Positions 16,903 through 26,467 of a DNA stretch of 64,000 bases are shown one piece after another. Source of the stretch: Acetobacter fallax. Lineage in GTDB: Bacteria; Pseudomonadota; Alphaproteobacteria; Acetobacterales; Acetobacteraceae. The stretch spans positions 248,001 to 312,000 of the forward strand of contig NZ_WOSX01000001.1 in the NCBI RefSeq assembly GCF_011516735.1. The letters are read 5' to 3'. The notes below the pieces were generated by a model. That model had not been told where the DNA came from. It worked only from the letters and a program-made list of their open reading frames with translations, and did no database searches. The position numbers and the translations under genes were made by a program. The stretch's first letter is position 1. Every line of letters begins with the position of its first letter.

Positions 16903-19900
16903 CCGATCTTCACAAGGAGCATCATCTGGAATCCGAAATCTGCGATTACCTCGGACGCTCCGGCTGGCTCTATGAAGATGGCTCTGCCGCGCGGTATGAC
17001 GTGGCGCAGGCCCTGTTCCCCGAAGATCTGCTGGCGTGGGTGCGCGAATGTGAGCCGGATGCGTGGAAGACGCTGGAGAAAACGCACGGGGCCTCGGCTG
17101 GCGCAGTTTTATGCCAGCGTGTGCGGGATGCCCTGAATGCGCGTGGGGCGCTCGTCGTCCTGCGTGATGGACTGGACATTATCGGGCTGACAAAAACGCT
17201 GAAGATCTGTCAGTTCCGTCCGGCCCTGACGATGAATCCGCATTTGCAGCATCGTTATGACGCCAATCGTCTGCGTGTGGTGCGGCAGGTGCGTTATTCG
17301 GCCAGCAACGGCAATGAGCTGGATCTGGTGCTGTTTCTGAATGGCGTTCCGGTTGCGACAGCGGAGCTGAAATCGAACTACACGCAGTCGGTTCAGGACG
17401 CGGTGGAGCAGTATTGCACCGACCGCCTGCCGAAGCCGCCGGGCAAGCCAGCGGAGCCGCTGCTTTCGGTGCCTGGCGGGGCGGTTGTGCATTTTGCTGT
17501 CAGCAACAGCGATGTGATGATGTGCACGCATCTGGATGGCGCGCACAGCCGGTTTCTGCCGTTCAATCAGGGGAACGAGGGCGGTGCGGGCAATCCCGGC
17601 ACCACGGCGTATCTGTGGCGGGAGGTGTGGCAGCCTGCCTCGTGGCTGGACATTCTTGGCCGCTACATCATTCCGGCAAAAAAGAGGGGGAAGATTACGG
17701 GCTGGATCTTTCCGCGCTATCATCAGCTTGCCGCCACACGGCTGCTGGTCTCCACCATTCTGAAGGAGGGGCCGGGGCAGCGTTATCTGATTCAACATTC
17801 CGCCGGGTCGGGCAAGACAAACTCCATTGCCTGGACGGCGCATTTTCTGTCCGATCTGCATGACGCGCATAATCACAAGCTGTTCGACACCGTCATTGTG
17901 GTGTCGGACCGGACGGTTCTGGACCGGCAACTTTCGGAAACCATTGAGAGTTTCGAGCGCACGCGCGGTGTGGTGGCGTCAATTTCCGGCAATGGGGGCA
18001 GCAAGAGCCAGGAGCTTGCTGCGGCACTGCATACCGGCAAGAAGATCATCATCTGCACGATCCAGACTTTTCCGTTCGCGCTGGAGGAAATCCGTCAGCT
18101 TGCGGCGACCGAGGGCAAGCATTTCGCCGTGATCGCGGATGAGGCTCATTCCTCGCAGACCGGGACATCGGCCAGCAAGCTCAAGGCCGCTCTTTCATCC
18201 GGTGAACTGGCAGAGCTTGCGGATGGCGGGGAGATTAGCACGGAAGATCTGCTGGCGGCGGAAATGGCGCAGAGGACTGCGGCGGACGCGGGAATTTCTT
18301 TTATTGCTTTCACGGCTACGCCAAAGGCCAAAACGCTGGAACTGTTCGGGCGGTTGCCGCATCCGGGTCTGCCCAGGGGCGAGGACAACAAGCCTGAGGC
18401 GTTCCATGTCTATTCCATGCGGCAGGCTATCGAGGAAGAATTCATCCTTGATGTGCTGCGGAATTATGTGTCCTGGAAACAGGCGTTCCGCCTGAGCCAG
18501 AACGGACAGATTCTGGATGACGAGGAAGTCGAGGCTTCGGAGGCAAAGAAGGCGCTGATGAAGTGGGTGCGACTGCACCCCACCAACATCGCCGCACGGG
18601 TGCAGATCGTGGTGGAGCATTTCCGCCAGAATGTGCAGCCGCTCCTTGGTGGCAGGGCTCGCGCCATGGTGGTGACGGCCAGCCGCAGGGAGGCTGTGCG
18701 CTGGAAGCTGGCTATGGATCGCTACGTAAAGGAAAAACACTATCCGTTCGGGCTTCTGGCGGCATTTTCGGGCGAGGTGGATGACCCGGAAAGTGGCCCG
18801 GAGCCGTTTACGGAAAGCAACATCAATCCTGAGCTGAAAGGACGTGATCTGCGGGAGGTTTTTGCCGAAGATCCGTGGCGCATTCTGATCGTGGCGAACA
18901 AGTTCCAGACGGGTTTCGATCAGCCATTGCTGTGCGGCATGTATGTGGACCGGAAGCTCGGCGGCATTCAGGCCGTACAGACGCTTTCGCGGCTGAACCG
19001 CTGTTATCCGGGCAAGGACATGACCTTCGTGGTCGATTTCGAGAACGACCCGGAAGACATCCTCAAGGCGTTCCAGCAATATTACACGAAGGCCGAACTG
19101 GCGGACCTCAGTGATCCGAACTGCGTGGTGAACCTGCGCCACAAGCTGGATGACGCCGGGCTGTACGATCAGCCCGAAGTGGATCGGGTGGCCCGTATCC
19201 TGACAAATCCGAAAGCGACGCAGCAGCAGCTTGATGCGGCCATCGTGCCGGTCAGTTCCCGTGTGCTGGGCCGGTATCGTGATGCCCGGAAAATTGTTCA
19301 GGACGAACCGGAAGGCTCACAGGAGCGGAAAGAAGCAAAGGAACGGATTGACGGCCTGATCCAGTTCCGGAGTGATCTGGCCTCCTACGTGCGGATGTAT
19401 GAGTTTTTCAGTCAGATGCTGAACTACGGCAATCCGGATTATGAAAAGCTGTACCTGTTTGCAAAAATGCTCTGGCCGTTGCTGAAGTTTGACCGTGAGC
19501 GCGAGACCATCGACACGACGACCCTGCGTCTGACGCATCATCTTATGAAGGATCTTGGCAGGCAGAAGCTTGGGCTGAAGAACAGGGCCGGTGACGGGCT
19601 GGAGCCGGTCAGGGAAGCCGGTTCCGGTCAGCCACAGGAGAAGATGAAGGTTCAGCTCTCGCGAATTATCGAGGCGATCAACGATCTGTTCGAGGGCGAC
19701 CTGACGGATGGAGACAAGGTGGCGTTTGTCACCGGCCTGGAAACCAAACTGGCAGAATCGGAAAAACTGCAGGAACAGGCGCGGGCCAATACGAAGGACC
19801 AGTTCGCCAATTCACCTGATCTTCATGAAGAGGGGCTGAATGCGACCATCGAACTGATGGAGGCGCATGAGACGATGGGCAAACAGATGCTCAACGACAA

Positions 19901-19994
19901 CACGCTGCTTCGCGCGGTTATTGCCGCGATCGTAAAGCAGGGCGGGCTGTGGGAGGGGTTGCAGGGACAACGCGGGCCTGGTGGACCGGGGTGA
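16899..19994 (+). CDS. hsdR: type I restriction endonuclease subunit HsdR
   Basis: The motor and nuclease subunit of the type I system. It translocates DNA using ATP and cuts at a distance from unmethylated targets. The 1031-residue product has an N-terminal nuclease domain (about 125-170) whose ELDLVLFLNGVPVATAELK segment carries the D...ExK-type catalytic residues. Walker A is AGSGKT (302-307), the DEAH box is at 414-417, and the remaining superfamily 2 helicase motifs extend to about 720. A C-terminal helical domain follows. It begins with a 4-base overlap on the GIY-YIG gene and ends the island; repeat DNA follows. Confidence 0.94.
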   Translation: MTDLHKEHHLESEICDYLGRSGWLYEDGSAARYDVAQALFPEDLLAWVRECEPDAWKTLEKTHGASAGAVLCQRVRDALNARGALVVLRDGLDIIGLTKTLKICQFRPALTMNPHLQHRYDANRLRVVRQVRYSASNGNELDLVLFLNGVPVATAELKSNYTQSVQDAVEQYCTDRLPKPPGKPAEPLLSVPGGAVVHFAVSNSDVMMCTHLDGAHSRFLPFNQGNEGGAGNPGTTAYLWREVWQPASWLDILGRYIIPAKKRGKITGWIFPRYHQLAATRLLVSTILKEGPGQRYLIQHSAGSGKTNSIAWTAHFLSDLHDAHNHKLFDTVIVVSDRTVLDRQLSETIESFERTRGVVASISGNGGSKSQELAAALHTGKKIIICTIQTFPFALEEIRQLAATEGKHFAVIADEAHSSQTGTSASKLKAALSSGELAELADGGEISTEDLLAAEMAQRTAADAGISFIAFTATPKAKTLELFGRLPHPGLPRGEDNKPEAFHVYSMRQAIEEEFILDVLRNYVSWKQAFRLSQNGQILDDEEVEASEAKKALMKWVRLHPTNIAARVQIVVEHFRQNVQPLLGGRARAMVVTASRREAVRWKLAMDRYVKEKHYPFGLLAAFSGEVDDPESGPEPFTESNINPELKGRDLREVFAEDPWRILIVANKFQTGFDQPLLCGMYVDRKLGGIQAVQTLSRLNRCYPGKDMTFVVDFENDPEDILKAFQQYYTKAELADLSDPNCVVNLRHKLDDAGLYDQPEVDRVARILTNPKATQQQLDAAIVPVSSRVLGRYRDARKIVQDEPEGSQERKEAKERIDGLIQFRSDLASYVRMYEFFSQMLNYGNPDYEKLYLFAKMLWPLLKFDRERETIDTTTLRLTHHLMKDLGRQKLGLKNRAGDGLEPVREAGSGQPQEKMKVQLSRIIEAINDLFEGDLTDGDKVAFVTGLETKLAESEKLQEQARANTKDQFANSPDLHEEGLNATIELMEAHETMGKQMLNDNTLLRAVIAAIVKQGGLWEGLQGQRGPGGPG

Positions 19995-20044
19995 GAACTG
20001 TCTGCTTATAGCAGAGGTTGTGAAGACTGACCTGTCGATGAGAG

Positions 20045-20170
20045 TATCCGGATCCTGCCCGGACCCGGCAGGAACCTCAGGCCCCTGCACCCCTATTGAT
20101 TAATAATAAAATGGTTTCCAAAGGTCTGTGGCCTTTGGCGGGGTTCGGGGCGGAGCCCTGAGGCTCCTTT
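20045..20170 (+). repeat. modular intergenic repeat, copy 1
   Basis: Between hsdR and mfd. It contains the CCCGGACCCGGCAGG-type module and then AATAAAATGGTTTCCAAAGG with the short hairpin CCAAAGGTC/GGCCTTTGG, close to copies near 40.6 and 56.2 kb in the same orientation. The hairpins could help end transcription of the convergent hsdR and mfd genes. Confidence 0.8.
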
Positions 20171-20182
20171 CCCTTCTGGTGA

Positions 20183-23100
20183 TCAGTTTCCGGCGCGGCG
20201 GGTTAGTTTTTCGAGGGCCTGGGTGACGCGGCGGGCGAGGTCGATGCGCTGGATGTTGGTGAGTTCGCGGACGATGGCGAGTTTGTGGTCGGGGCGGAGG
20301 CGGACGGTGCCGTCGGTCCATTTTGCCATCCAGCGGATGAGGCCTTCGGGGTTGGCGAAGGTGTTGCCTCTGAACTGGAGGACCATGCCTTTGGGTCCGG
20401 CTTCGAGGCGTTCGATGCCGGCGGTGCGGCAGTTTCGTTTCAGTTCGACGACATCGAGAAGGTTTTTAAGTTCGGGGGGGACGGCGCCGAAGCGGTCCAC
20501 CAGTTCGGCTTCCATGGCTTCGTTTTCGGCGTCGGATGCGAGGGTGCTGATGCGGCGGTAGAGTCCGAGGCGGACGGGGAGGTCGGTGACGTAGGTGTCG
20601 GGGATGAGGACGGGGAGGCCGAGGACGATGTTGGGGGTCCAGTCGCGGTCGGCAGCGCGTTCCCTGCCCTTCTCTGCTCTGAGATCCGTTACGGCGTCCT
20701 GGAGCATCTGCTGGTAGAGTTCGATGCCGACTTCGCGGATGTGGCCGGACTGTTCGTCGCCGAGGAGGTTGCCGGCGCCGCGCAGGTCGAGATCGTGGGA
20801 GGCGAGTGTGAAGCCGGCGCCGAGGGTGTCGAGCGTCTGCATGATTTCGAGGCGTTTCTGGGCGGCGGCGGAGAGGAGATGGGTCTGGGGCCAGGTGAGG
20901 TAGGCGTAGCCGCGCTGTTTGCCGCGACCGACGCGGCCACGGAGCTGGTAGAGCTGGCCGAGGCCGAACATATCGGCGCGGTGGATGATGAGGGTGTTGA
21001 CGGCGGGCATGTCGAGGCCGCTTTCCACGATGTTGGTGGAGAGCAGGATGTCGTATTTTCCGTCGGAGAACTCGGTCATCACACGTTCGAGTTCGGTTGG
21101 GGAAAGCTGGCCGTGGGCCTGGATGAGTTTGGCGTCGGGGACGATTTCGCTGAGGCGTTCGCCCAGGCGGTTGAGGTCTTCGATGCGGGGGGCGACGCAG
21201 AAGATCTGGCCGCCACGGAAGCGCTCGCGCTGGATGGCTTCGCGGATGACCACGCTGTCGAACGGCATGATGAAGGTGCGGACGGCGAGACGGTCGGTTG
21301 GCGGGGTGGCGATGAGGCTCATTTCGCGCACGCCGGAGAGGGAGAGCTGGAGGGTGCGGGGGAGCGGGGTGGCGGAGAGGGTGAGGACGTGAACGTCTTC
21401 GCGCAGGGCTTTGAGTTTCTCTTTATGCGTGACGCCGAAATGCTGTTCTTCGTCGATGATGAGCAGGCCGAGATCGGCGAACTGCACGGTTTTGGCCAGC
21501 AGGGCGTGGGTTCCGATGACGATGTTGATGCTGCCGTCGGCGAGGCCCTTGCGGACTTCGGTGGCTTCCTTTGCGGTGACCATGCGGGAGAGCTGGGCGA
21601 CACGGAGGGGGAAACCCTCAAAACGGGCCTCGAAGGTTCGGAAATGCTGACGGGCGAGGAGTGTGGTGGGGACCACCACGGCGACCTGGGCGCCGGACAT
21701 GGCGGCGACGAATGCGGCGCGGAGGGCGACTTCGGTTTTGCCGAAGCCGACATCGCCGCAGACGAGGCGGTCCATGGGGCGGCCTGAGGCCATGTCTTCG
21801 AGCACGTCGGCGATGGCGTGGGCCTGGTCTTCGGTTTCCACGAAGGGGAAGCGGGCGCAGAATTCTTCCCACTGACCTTCGGGCGGGGCGAGTGACGGGG
21901 CTTCGCGCAGGGCGCGGGCGGCGGCGGTTCTGATGAGGGCGCCCGCCATGTCGCGGATGCGCTGCTTCATCTTCGCCTTGCGACCCTGCCAGGCCACGCC
22001 GCCGAGTTTGTCGAGGGCGACGCCGGCCTGATCGGAGCCGAAGCGGCTGAGCAGTTCGATGTTTTCGACGGGGAGATAGAGTTTCTGGCCGCCGTCATAG
22101 AGCAGGCGGAGGCAGTCATGCGGGGCGACGCCGACGCTGACGGTTTCGAGGCCATCGTAGCGCCCGATGCCGTAATCCTGGTGGACGACGAGATCGCCTT
22201 CGGTGATTTCGCCGGCTTCGGAAATCAGTTCATCGGCGCGGCGACGTTTGCGGGGCGGGCGACCGATGCGTTCGCCGAGGAGGTCCTGTTCGGAGACGAT
22301 GGCGATGTCGTCGCCGATGAAGCCGCGGTCGATGCCGAAGGTGAGCAGGCCGACGGGGCCGGGCTTCATTTTCGCGGCCTGTGTCCAGGAGTCGAAGGTT
22401 TCGACAGCGATTTTGTTGTCCTGGAGGAGGGTTTTGATGCGCTCGCGGGAGCCGCGTGTCCATGCGGCGATGTAGCAGCGGCGTTTTGTATCGGCCCAGG
22501 TCTGCGCCTGATCTTTGATGAGGGAGAAGACCTGTTCGCGTTCGCCCTGGGGAGTGAGTTTGGAGAACATGATGCCGGGGCGGCCGAAGGCGTCGATGCC
22601 TGCGGCGCCGTCGGGTTTGGCGAAGGGGCTGAAGCGGGTGACGGGGGCGCGGCTCATTGCGGCGTCCCAGGCTTTGCGATCGAGATAGAGGAGGTGTGGC
22701 GGGAGGGCGCGGTAGGGGGATTCGCCTTCGCGGGGCGGGGTGCGGCGGGCTTCGTAGTGATCCTGGATCATGTCGAAGCGGGCGGTGAGGGATTCATCGA
22801 CCTGGTGGTCGAGGGAGATGGCGGCGTCCGGGAGGTAATCGAACAGGGTTTCCATTTCTGTATGGAACAGGGGCAGCCAGTGTTCGATGCCGGTGTAGCG
22901 GCGGCCGTCGGTGACGTGTTCGTAGAGGGAGTCCGCGGCGGCGGCGGGTCCGAACTGGTCGCGCCAGGCGGCGCGGAAACGGGAGACGCTTTCCGGGTCG
23001 AGGGAGAATTCCGAGACGGGGCGCAGCGTCAGGCCGTTTGTGCTGGTGGTTGAGCGCTGGGTGCCGGGGTCGAAGTGGCGGATATTTTCGACTTCGTCGC

Positions 23101-23674
23101 CGAAGAGGTCGAGGCGGACGGGCTCGGGCTGACCGGCGGGGAAGAGGTCAAAGATGCCGCCTCTGGTGGCGAATTCGCCGGGTTCCATGACGGTATCGGT
23201 GCGGGTGTAGCCGTTGGCGATGAGGAGTTCGATCAGGAAGGCCTGATCGAGGCTTTCGCCCTGGGCGATGGCGAGGGACTGGCCCCGGAAGGCGGCGCGC
23301 GGGGAGACCCGCTGCATGAGGGCGGCGGGGGTTGTGAGGACGATCCGGCCTTTTTTCTTCGCGTCCGGTTTTTCGAGCAGGCGGGTCATTGTTGCGACGC
23401 GCTCGGCGATGATGACGGGGTTGGGGGAGACGCGGTCGTAAGGCAGGCAGTCCCAGGCGGGGAAGCGGAGGGTTTCGATATCGTCGCCGAAATAGCTGAG
23501 CAGGTCGCCGAGGCGGGCCATGGCGGCATCGTCGCGGGCGACGTGCAGCACCGGGCCTTTGTGTTCGCGGGCGCGTCTGGCGAGGAGGAGGCCGTCGAAT
23601 CCTTCGGGGGCGCCCCAGACGGAAGTGGCGCGGGTTGCGGTTTTGACGTCAGCGTCCATCAGCGACAGTTCCAT
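20183..23674 (-). CDS. mfd: transcription-repair coupling factor Mfd
   Basis: Mfd removes RNA polymerase stalled at DNA lesions and recruits UvrA. The 1163-residue product is full length. It has a UvrB-like N-terminal module (about 20-420), an RNA-polymerase-interacting domain near 490-560 (GDLVVHQDYGIGRYDGLE), and a RecG-like translocase with Walker A GDVGFGKTE near 640 and DEEQHFG near 741. A C-terminal TRCF domain follows. Coding DNA is C-rich, leaving the + strand full of G and producing long false frames there. It ends 13 bases from repeat copy 1; sdhE lies upstream on the same strand. Confidence 0.96.
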   Translation of the reverse strand: MELSLMDADVKTATRATSVWGAPEGFDGLLLARRAREHKGPVLHVARDDAAMARLGDLLSYFGDDIETLRFPAWDCLPYDRVSPNPVIIAERVATMTRLLEKPDAKKKGRIVLTTPAALMQRVSPRAAFRGQSLAIAQGESLDQAFLIELLIANGYTRTDTVMEPGEFATRGGIFDLFPAGQPEPVRLDLFGDEVENIRHFDPGTQRSTTSTNGLTLRPVSEFSLDPESVSRFRAAWRDQFGPAAAADSLYEHVTDGRRYTGIEHWLPLFHTEMETLFDYLPDAAISLDHQVDESLTARFDMIQDHYEARRTPPREGESPYRALPPHLLYLDRKAWDAAMSRAPVTRFSPFAKPDGAAGIDAFGRPGIMFSKLTPQGEREQVFSLIKDQAQTWADTKRRCYIAAWTRGSRERIKTLLQDNKIAVETFDSWTQAAKMKPGPVGLLTFGIDRGFIGDDIAIVSEQDLLGERIGRPPRKRRRADELISEAGEITEGDLVVHQDYGIGRYDGLETVSVGVAPHDCLRLLYDGGQKLYLPVENIELLSRFGSDQAGVALDKLGGVAWQGRKAKMKQRIRDMAGALIRTAAARALREAPSLAPPEGQWEEFCARFPFVETEDQAHAIADVLEDMASGRPMDRLVCGDVGFGKTEVALRAAFVAAMSGAQVAVVVPTTLLARQHFRTFEARFEGFPLRVAQLSRMVTAKEATEVRKGLADGSINIVIGTHALLAKTVQFADLGLLIIDEEQHFGVTHKEKLKALREDVHVLTLSATPLPRTLQLSLSGVREMSLIATPPTDRLAVRTFIMPFDSVVIREAIQRERFRGGQIFCVAPRIEDLNRLGERLSEIVPDAKLIQAHGQLSPTELERVMTEFSDGKYDILLSTNIVESGLDMPAVNTLIIHRADMFGLGQLYQLRGRVGRGKQRGYAYLTWPQTHLLSAAAQKRLEIMQTLDTLGAGFTLASHDLDLRGAGNLLGDEQSGHIREVGIELYQQMLQDAVTDLRAEKGRERAADRDWTPNIVLGLPVLIPDTYVTDLPVRLGLYRRISTLASDAENEAMEAELVDRFGAVPPELKNLLDVVELKRNCRTAGIERLEAGPKGMVLQFRGNTFANPEGLIRWMAKWTDGTVRLRPDHKLAIVRELTNIQRIDLARRVTQALEKLTRRAGN

Positions 23675-23701
23675 AGGATTAAGAGCGGCCCTTATGGGGT
23701 T

Positions 23702-24067
23702 TCAGGCCGGTTTTGAGTGTTTCGCGGGCTCGTTTGTGATGCCGGACCGCTGGTGTGCGTCGTTCAGCAAGGCCCGGAGCATGGGGGTTTCGCACTCTTC
23801 GGGCACTGGCAGACGTCCGAACAGCCAGTCGGTCAGCACGGGATCGGGGGTTTCGAGCACGGCTTCGATATCATCGAGTGCGGTGGCGTCCATAGTGTTG
23901 ACGTATTTTTCGACGAAGCCGCCGATGAGGATATCGGTTTCGAAGGTTCCGCGATGCTGTGAGCGGAACAGCAGTCGTTTGCGCCGCCTCTCCAGGTCGG
24001 ACTGTGCGTCGCCTGCTGATGCGTCGGGAGACGATGTGGCGGGGGAGATGGTTTCGTTTTGTTCCAT
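23702..24067 (-). CDS. sdhE: FAD assembly factor SdhE (succinate dehydrogenase assembly factor 2 family)
   Basis: A 121-residue member of the DUF339/SdhE/Sdh5 family that promotes covalent attachment of FAD to the succinate dehydrogenase flavoprotein. The family hallmark is visible as RRKRLLFRSQHRGTFETD (about 27-44), with the conserved RG-x-x-E motif, followed by the acidic helical bundle to about 100. The N-terminal 25 residues are low complexity. It lies 27 bases upstream of mfd and is divergent from recG, the arrangement seen in many alphaproteobacteria. Confidence 0.88.
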   Translation of the reverse strand: MEQNETISPATSSPDASAGDAQSDLERRRKRLLFRSQHRGTFETDILIGGFVEKYVNTMDATALDDIEAVLETPDPVLTDWLFGRLPVPEECETPMLRALLNDAHQRSGITNEPAKHSKPA

Positions 24068-24171
24068 GGCGCCGCTGTCCTATAGCCTTGTGGCTTATGC
24101 CTGTCAGCCCGACAAGAAAGGCCGTCGCGCCGTCCGTGTCCAGATCACTGCTCCCGTCGGAAGGCCCCTCC

Positions 24172-26322
24172 ATGCTCCAGGCGCATGAGGGCCTGGCGTC
24201 CTGCCTGCCTGTTCCGGCTCTGATTGCGCCGTTGCTGGAGCCTCTGTCGGGTCTGGCGGGGGTGAAGCCAGCGACGGCGAAGTTGCTGGCGCGTGTTGTG
24301 GGTGGGTCGAAGGTGATCGATCTGCTGTTTCACATGCCTGAGAGTGTGACGGACCGGCGGTATCGGCCTGATCTCCGCGCGGCGGAGCCTGGGATGGTTG
24401 CGACGGTTGAGGGCGTGGTGACGCGGGTGGCGGCCCCGGCGCATGGCCGGCAGCCGTGGAAGATTGTCGTTGAGAATGCGACGGGGGCGCTTGAGGTTGC
24501 GTTTTTTGCGCGCTGGCAGGCGAAGCGGGCGGTGACGGGGGCTGCGGTTCTGCTTTCGGGACGGCTGGAGGTTTTCAACGGTCGTCTCTCGATGAGCAAT
24601 CCGGAGTATTTTCTGGCGGCCGGGGATCTGGTCCCTCCCCTCGATCCGGTTTGGCCGCTGACGGCGGGGCTGTTTGGCGGGCAGGTTCGGGCGGCGATGC
24701 GGCGGGCGTTTGCGCTGATTCCGGAGGGGATGCCGGAGTGGCAGGACGCGGCGGTGGTGGCGCGGCATGGCTGGCCGGATTTTCGCACGGCGCTGCTGTG
24801 GACGCATTTTCCGGGGGATGATCCGTCGTTACTGGCGGGCGATGCGTGGCGTGGGGCGCGGCGGAAGGCGCGGGAGCGGCTGGCATGTGATGAGTTGCTG
24901 GCGGATCAGGTTGCGACGTTGCTGGCGCGGGAGGCGAACCGTGAGCGTCCGGGTCGGGCGCTGGTGGGGGATGGAGCGCTTCAGCGGGAGGCGTTGCGGC
25001 GGTTCGGGCATGTGCTGACGGGCGCGCAGACGCGGGCTGTGGCGGAGATTGAGGCGGATCTGGGGGCGCCGCGTCGGATGGTGCGTCTGTTGCAGGGGGA
25101 TGTGGGCTCGGGGAAGACGCTGGTGGCGTTGCTGGCGATGTTGCGGGCGGCTGAGGCGGGGGCGCAGGCGGCGATTATGGCGCCGACGGAGATTCTGGCG
25201 CGGCAGCATTATGCGACGTTTCAGCGACTGTCGCCGGTTCCTGTGGTATTTCTTTCGGGTTCGGTGCGTGGCAAGGCGCGGAAGGAGGCTCTGGCGGCGA
25301 TTGCGGACGGGTCGGCGTCGCTTGTGATCGGGACGCATGCGCTGGTTCAGGAGGCGGTGCGGTTTCATGATCTGGCGCTGGCGGTGGTGGATGAGCAGCA
25401 TCGGTTTGGGGTTGGGCAGCGGATTTTGCTGACGGAGAAGGGCGAGGCGGTGGACATGCTGGTCATGACGGCGACGCCCATTCCGCGCAGTCTGCTGCTG
25501 GCGCACTGGGGTGAGATGGATGTGAGCCGGCTGGACAGCAAGCCGGCGGGGCGCAAGCCGATCCGGACGTCGATTCATGGTCAGGAGTCTTTTGAGGAGG
25601 TTCTGGCGGGGATCGGGCGGGCGCTGGGGCGTGGGGCGCGGGTGTTCTGGGTGTGTCCGCTGGTGAGTGAGAGTGAGACGCTCGACATTGCGGCGGCTGA
25701 GGCGCGGCATGCGGCGCTGTCGGAGCGGTTTGGGGGGCGGCCCGGAGCGCAGCAGGTTGCGGTCGGGCTGGCGCATGGCCAGCAGGACAGTGCGGTTCGT
25801 GAGGCGGCGATTGATGCGTTTGCGACGGGGGAGTCACGGCTTCTGGTGGCGACGACGGTGATTGAGGTTGGCGTGGATGTTCCGGCGGCGACGGTGATGG
25901 TGATTGAGCATGCGGAGCGGTTTGGGCTGGCGCAGTTGCATCAGTTACGCGGGCGGGTTGGCCGGGGGGCAGCGGAATCGTTCTGTCTTTTGCTGCATGG
26001 GGCGGAGGTTGGGGCGACGGCGCGGCAGCGGCTGACGTTGTTGCGGGAGACGGAGGACGGGTTTCTGATTGCGGACGAGGATTTCCGGCTTCGGGGTGGC
26101 GGGGATGCGACGGGGAACCGGCAGTCCGGGTTGCCGGGGTTTCGGATTGCGACGACGGACGAGGCTGAGTTTGATCCGGGAGCGTTGCTGGTGCTGGCGC
26201 GGCAGTCTGCGGAGATGAAGGTCCGGGACATTTTGCGGCGTGGCCGGATTGATGAGGCGCTGGCGGTATTACTTGCGCTGTTCGGGAAGAGTGATTTCCG
26301 GCGGGTAATACAGTCGGGATGA
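24172..26322 (+). CDS. recG: ATP-dependent DNA helicase RecG
   Basis: RecG remodels stalled replication forks and branched recombination intermediates. From the ATG at 24172 the product is 716 residues. It has an N-terminal wedge/OB-fold domain (about 15-190), Walker A GDVGSGKT near 313 and DEQHRFG near 406. The remaining helicase motifs follow, including the QLRGRVGRG segment and the C-terminal TRG region. The start was chosen for the GGAAGG eight bases upstream; an in-frame ATG at 24097 has no such site, and the frame stays open to 23959 where it would overlap sdhE. Coding DNA is strongly G-rich. Confidence 0.93.
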   Translation: MLQAHEGLASCLPVPALIAPLLEPLSGLAGVKPATAKLLARVVGGSKVIDLLFHMPESVTDRRYRPDLRAAEPGMVATVEGVVTRVAAPAHGRQPWKIVVENATGALEVAFFARWQAKRAVTGAAVLLSGRLEVFNGRLSMSNPEYFLAAGDLVPPLDPVWPLTAGLFGGQVRAAMRRAFALIPEGMPEWQDAAVVARHGWPDFRTALLWTHFPGDDPSLLAGDAWRGARRKARERLACDELLADQVATLLAREANRERPGRALVGDGALQREALRRFGHVLTGAQTRAVAEIEADLGAPRRMVRLLQGDVGSGKTLVALLAMLRAAEAGAQAAIMAPTEILARQHYATFQRLSPVPVVFLSGSVRGKARKEALAAIADGSASLVIGTHALVQEAVRFHDLALAVVDEQHRFGVGQRILLTEKGEAVDMLVMTATPIPRSLLLAHWGEMDVSRLDSKPAGRKPIRTSIHGQESFEEVLAGIGRALGRGARVFWVCPLVSESETLDIAAAEARHAALSERFGGRPGAQQVAVGLAHGQQDSAVREAAIDAFATGESRLLVATTVIEVGVDVPAATVMVIEHAERFGLAQLHQLRGRVGRGAAESFCLLLHGAEVGATARQRLTLLRETEDGFLIADEDFRLRGGGDATGNRQSGLPGFRIATTDEAEFDPGALLVLARQSAEMKVRDILRRGRIDEALAVLLALFGKSDFRRVIQSG

Positions 26323-26467
26323 ATTTACGAAACCGCAGTCATTTTCAGATACGTTTTTAAGTATATTTTTACATAAGACTGATATCCGGACCGTGAAGAA
26401 CAGGCAGAAATGCGGGACGATATTCAGCATTTCCGCTCAGTGACATAACAAGGCGTGGTATCGCGGT

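Noticed and set aside
10631..20100. Possible integration of the defence island at tRNA-Gln
   Set aside because: No second copy of the tRNA 3' end (GGTTCGAATCCAGG) was found near 20 kb, no integrase is present, and the cupin gene lies between the tRNA and the island.
20285..21787. 500-codon open frame on + inside mfd
   Set aside because: It is opposite to mfd, made mostly of Gly, Glu, Asp, Val and Ala as expected from the complement of a C-rich coding strand, and has no domain features.
22118..23053. 311-codon open frame on + opposite the mfd N-terminal half
   Set aside because: Same compositional cause as the other frames in mfd; mfd itself has complete family motifs through this segment.
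24829..25776. 315-codon minus frame inside recG
   Set aside because: Extreme Arg/Gln/Pro content, antisense to helicase motifs of recG.
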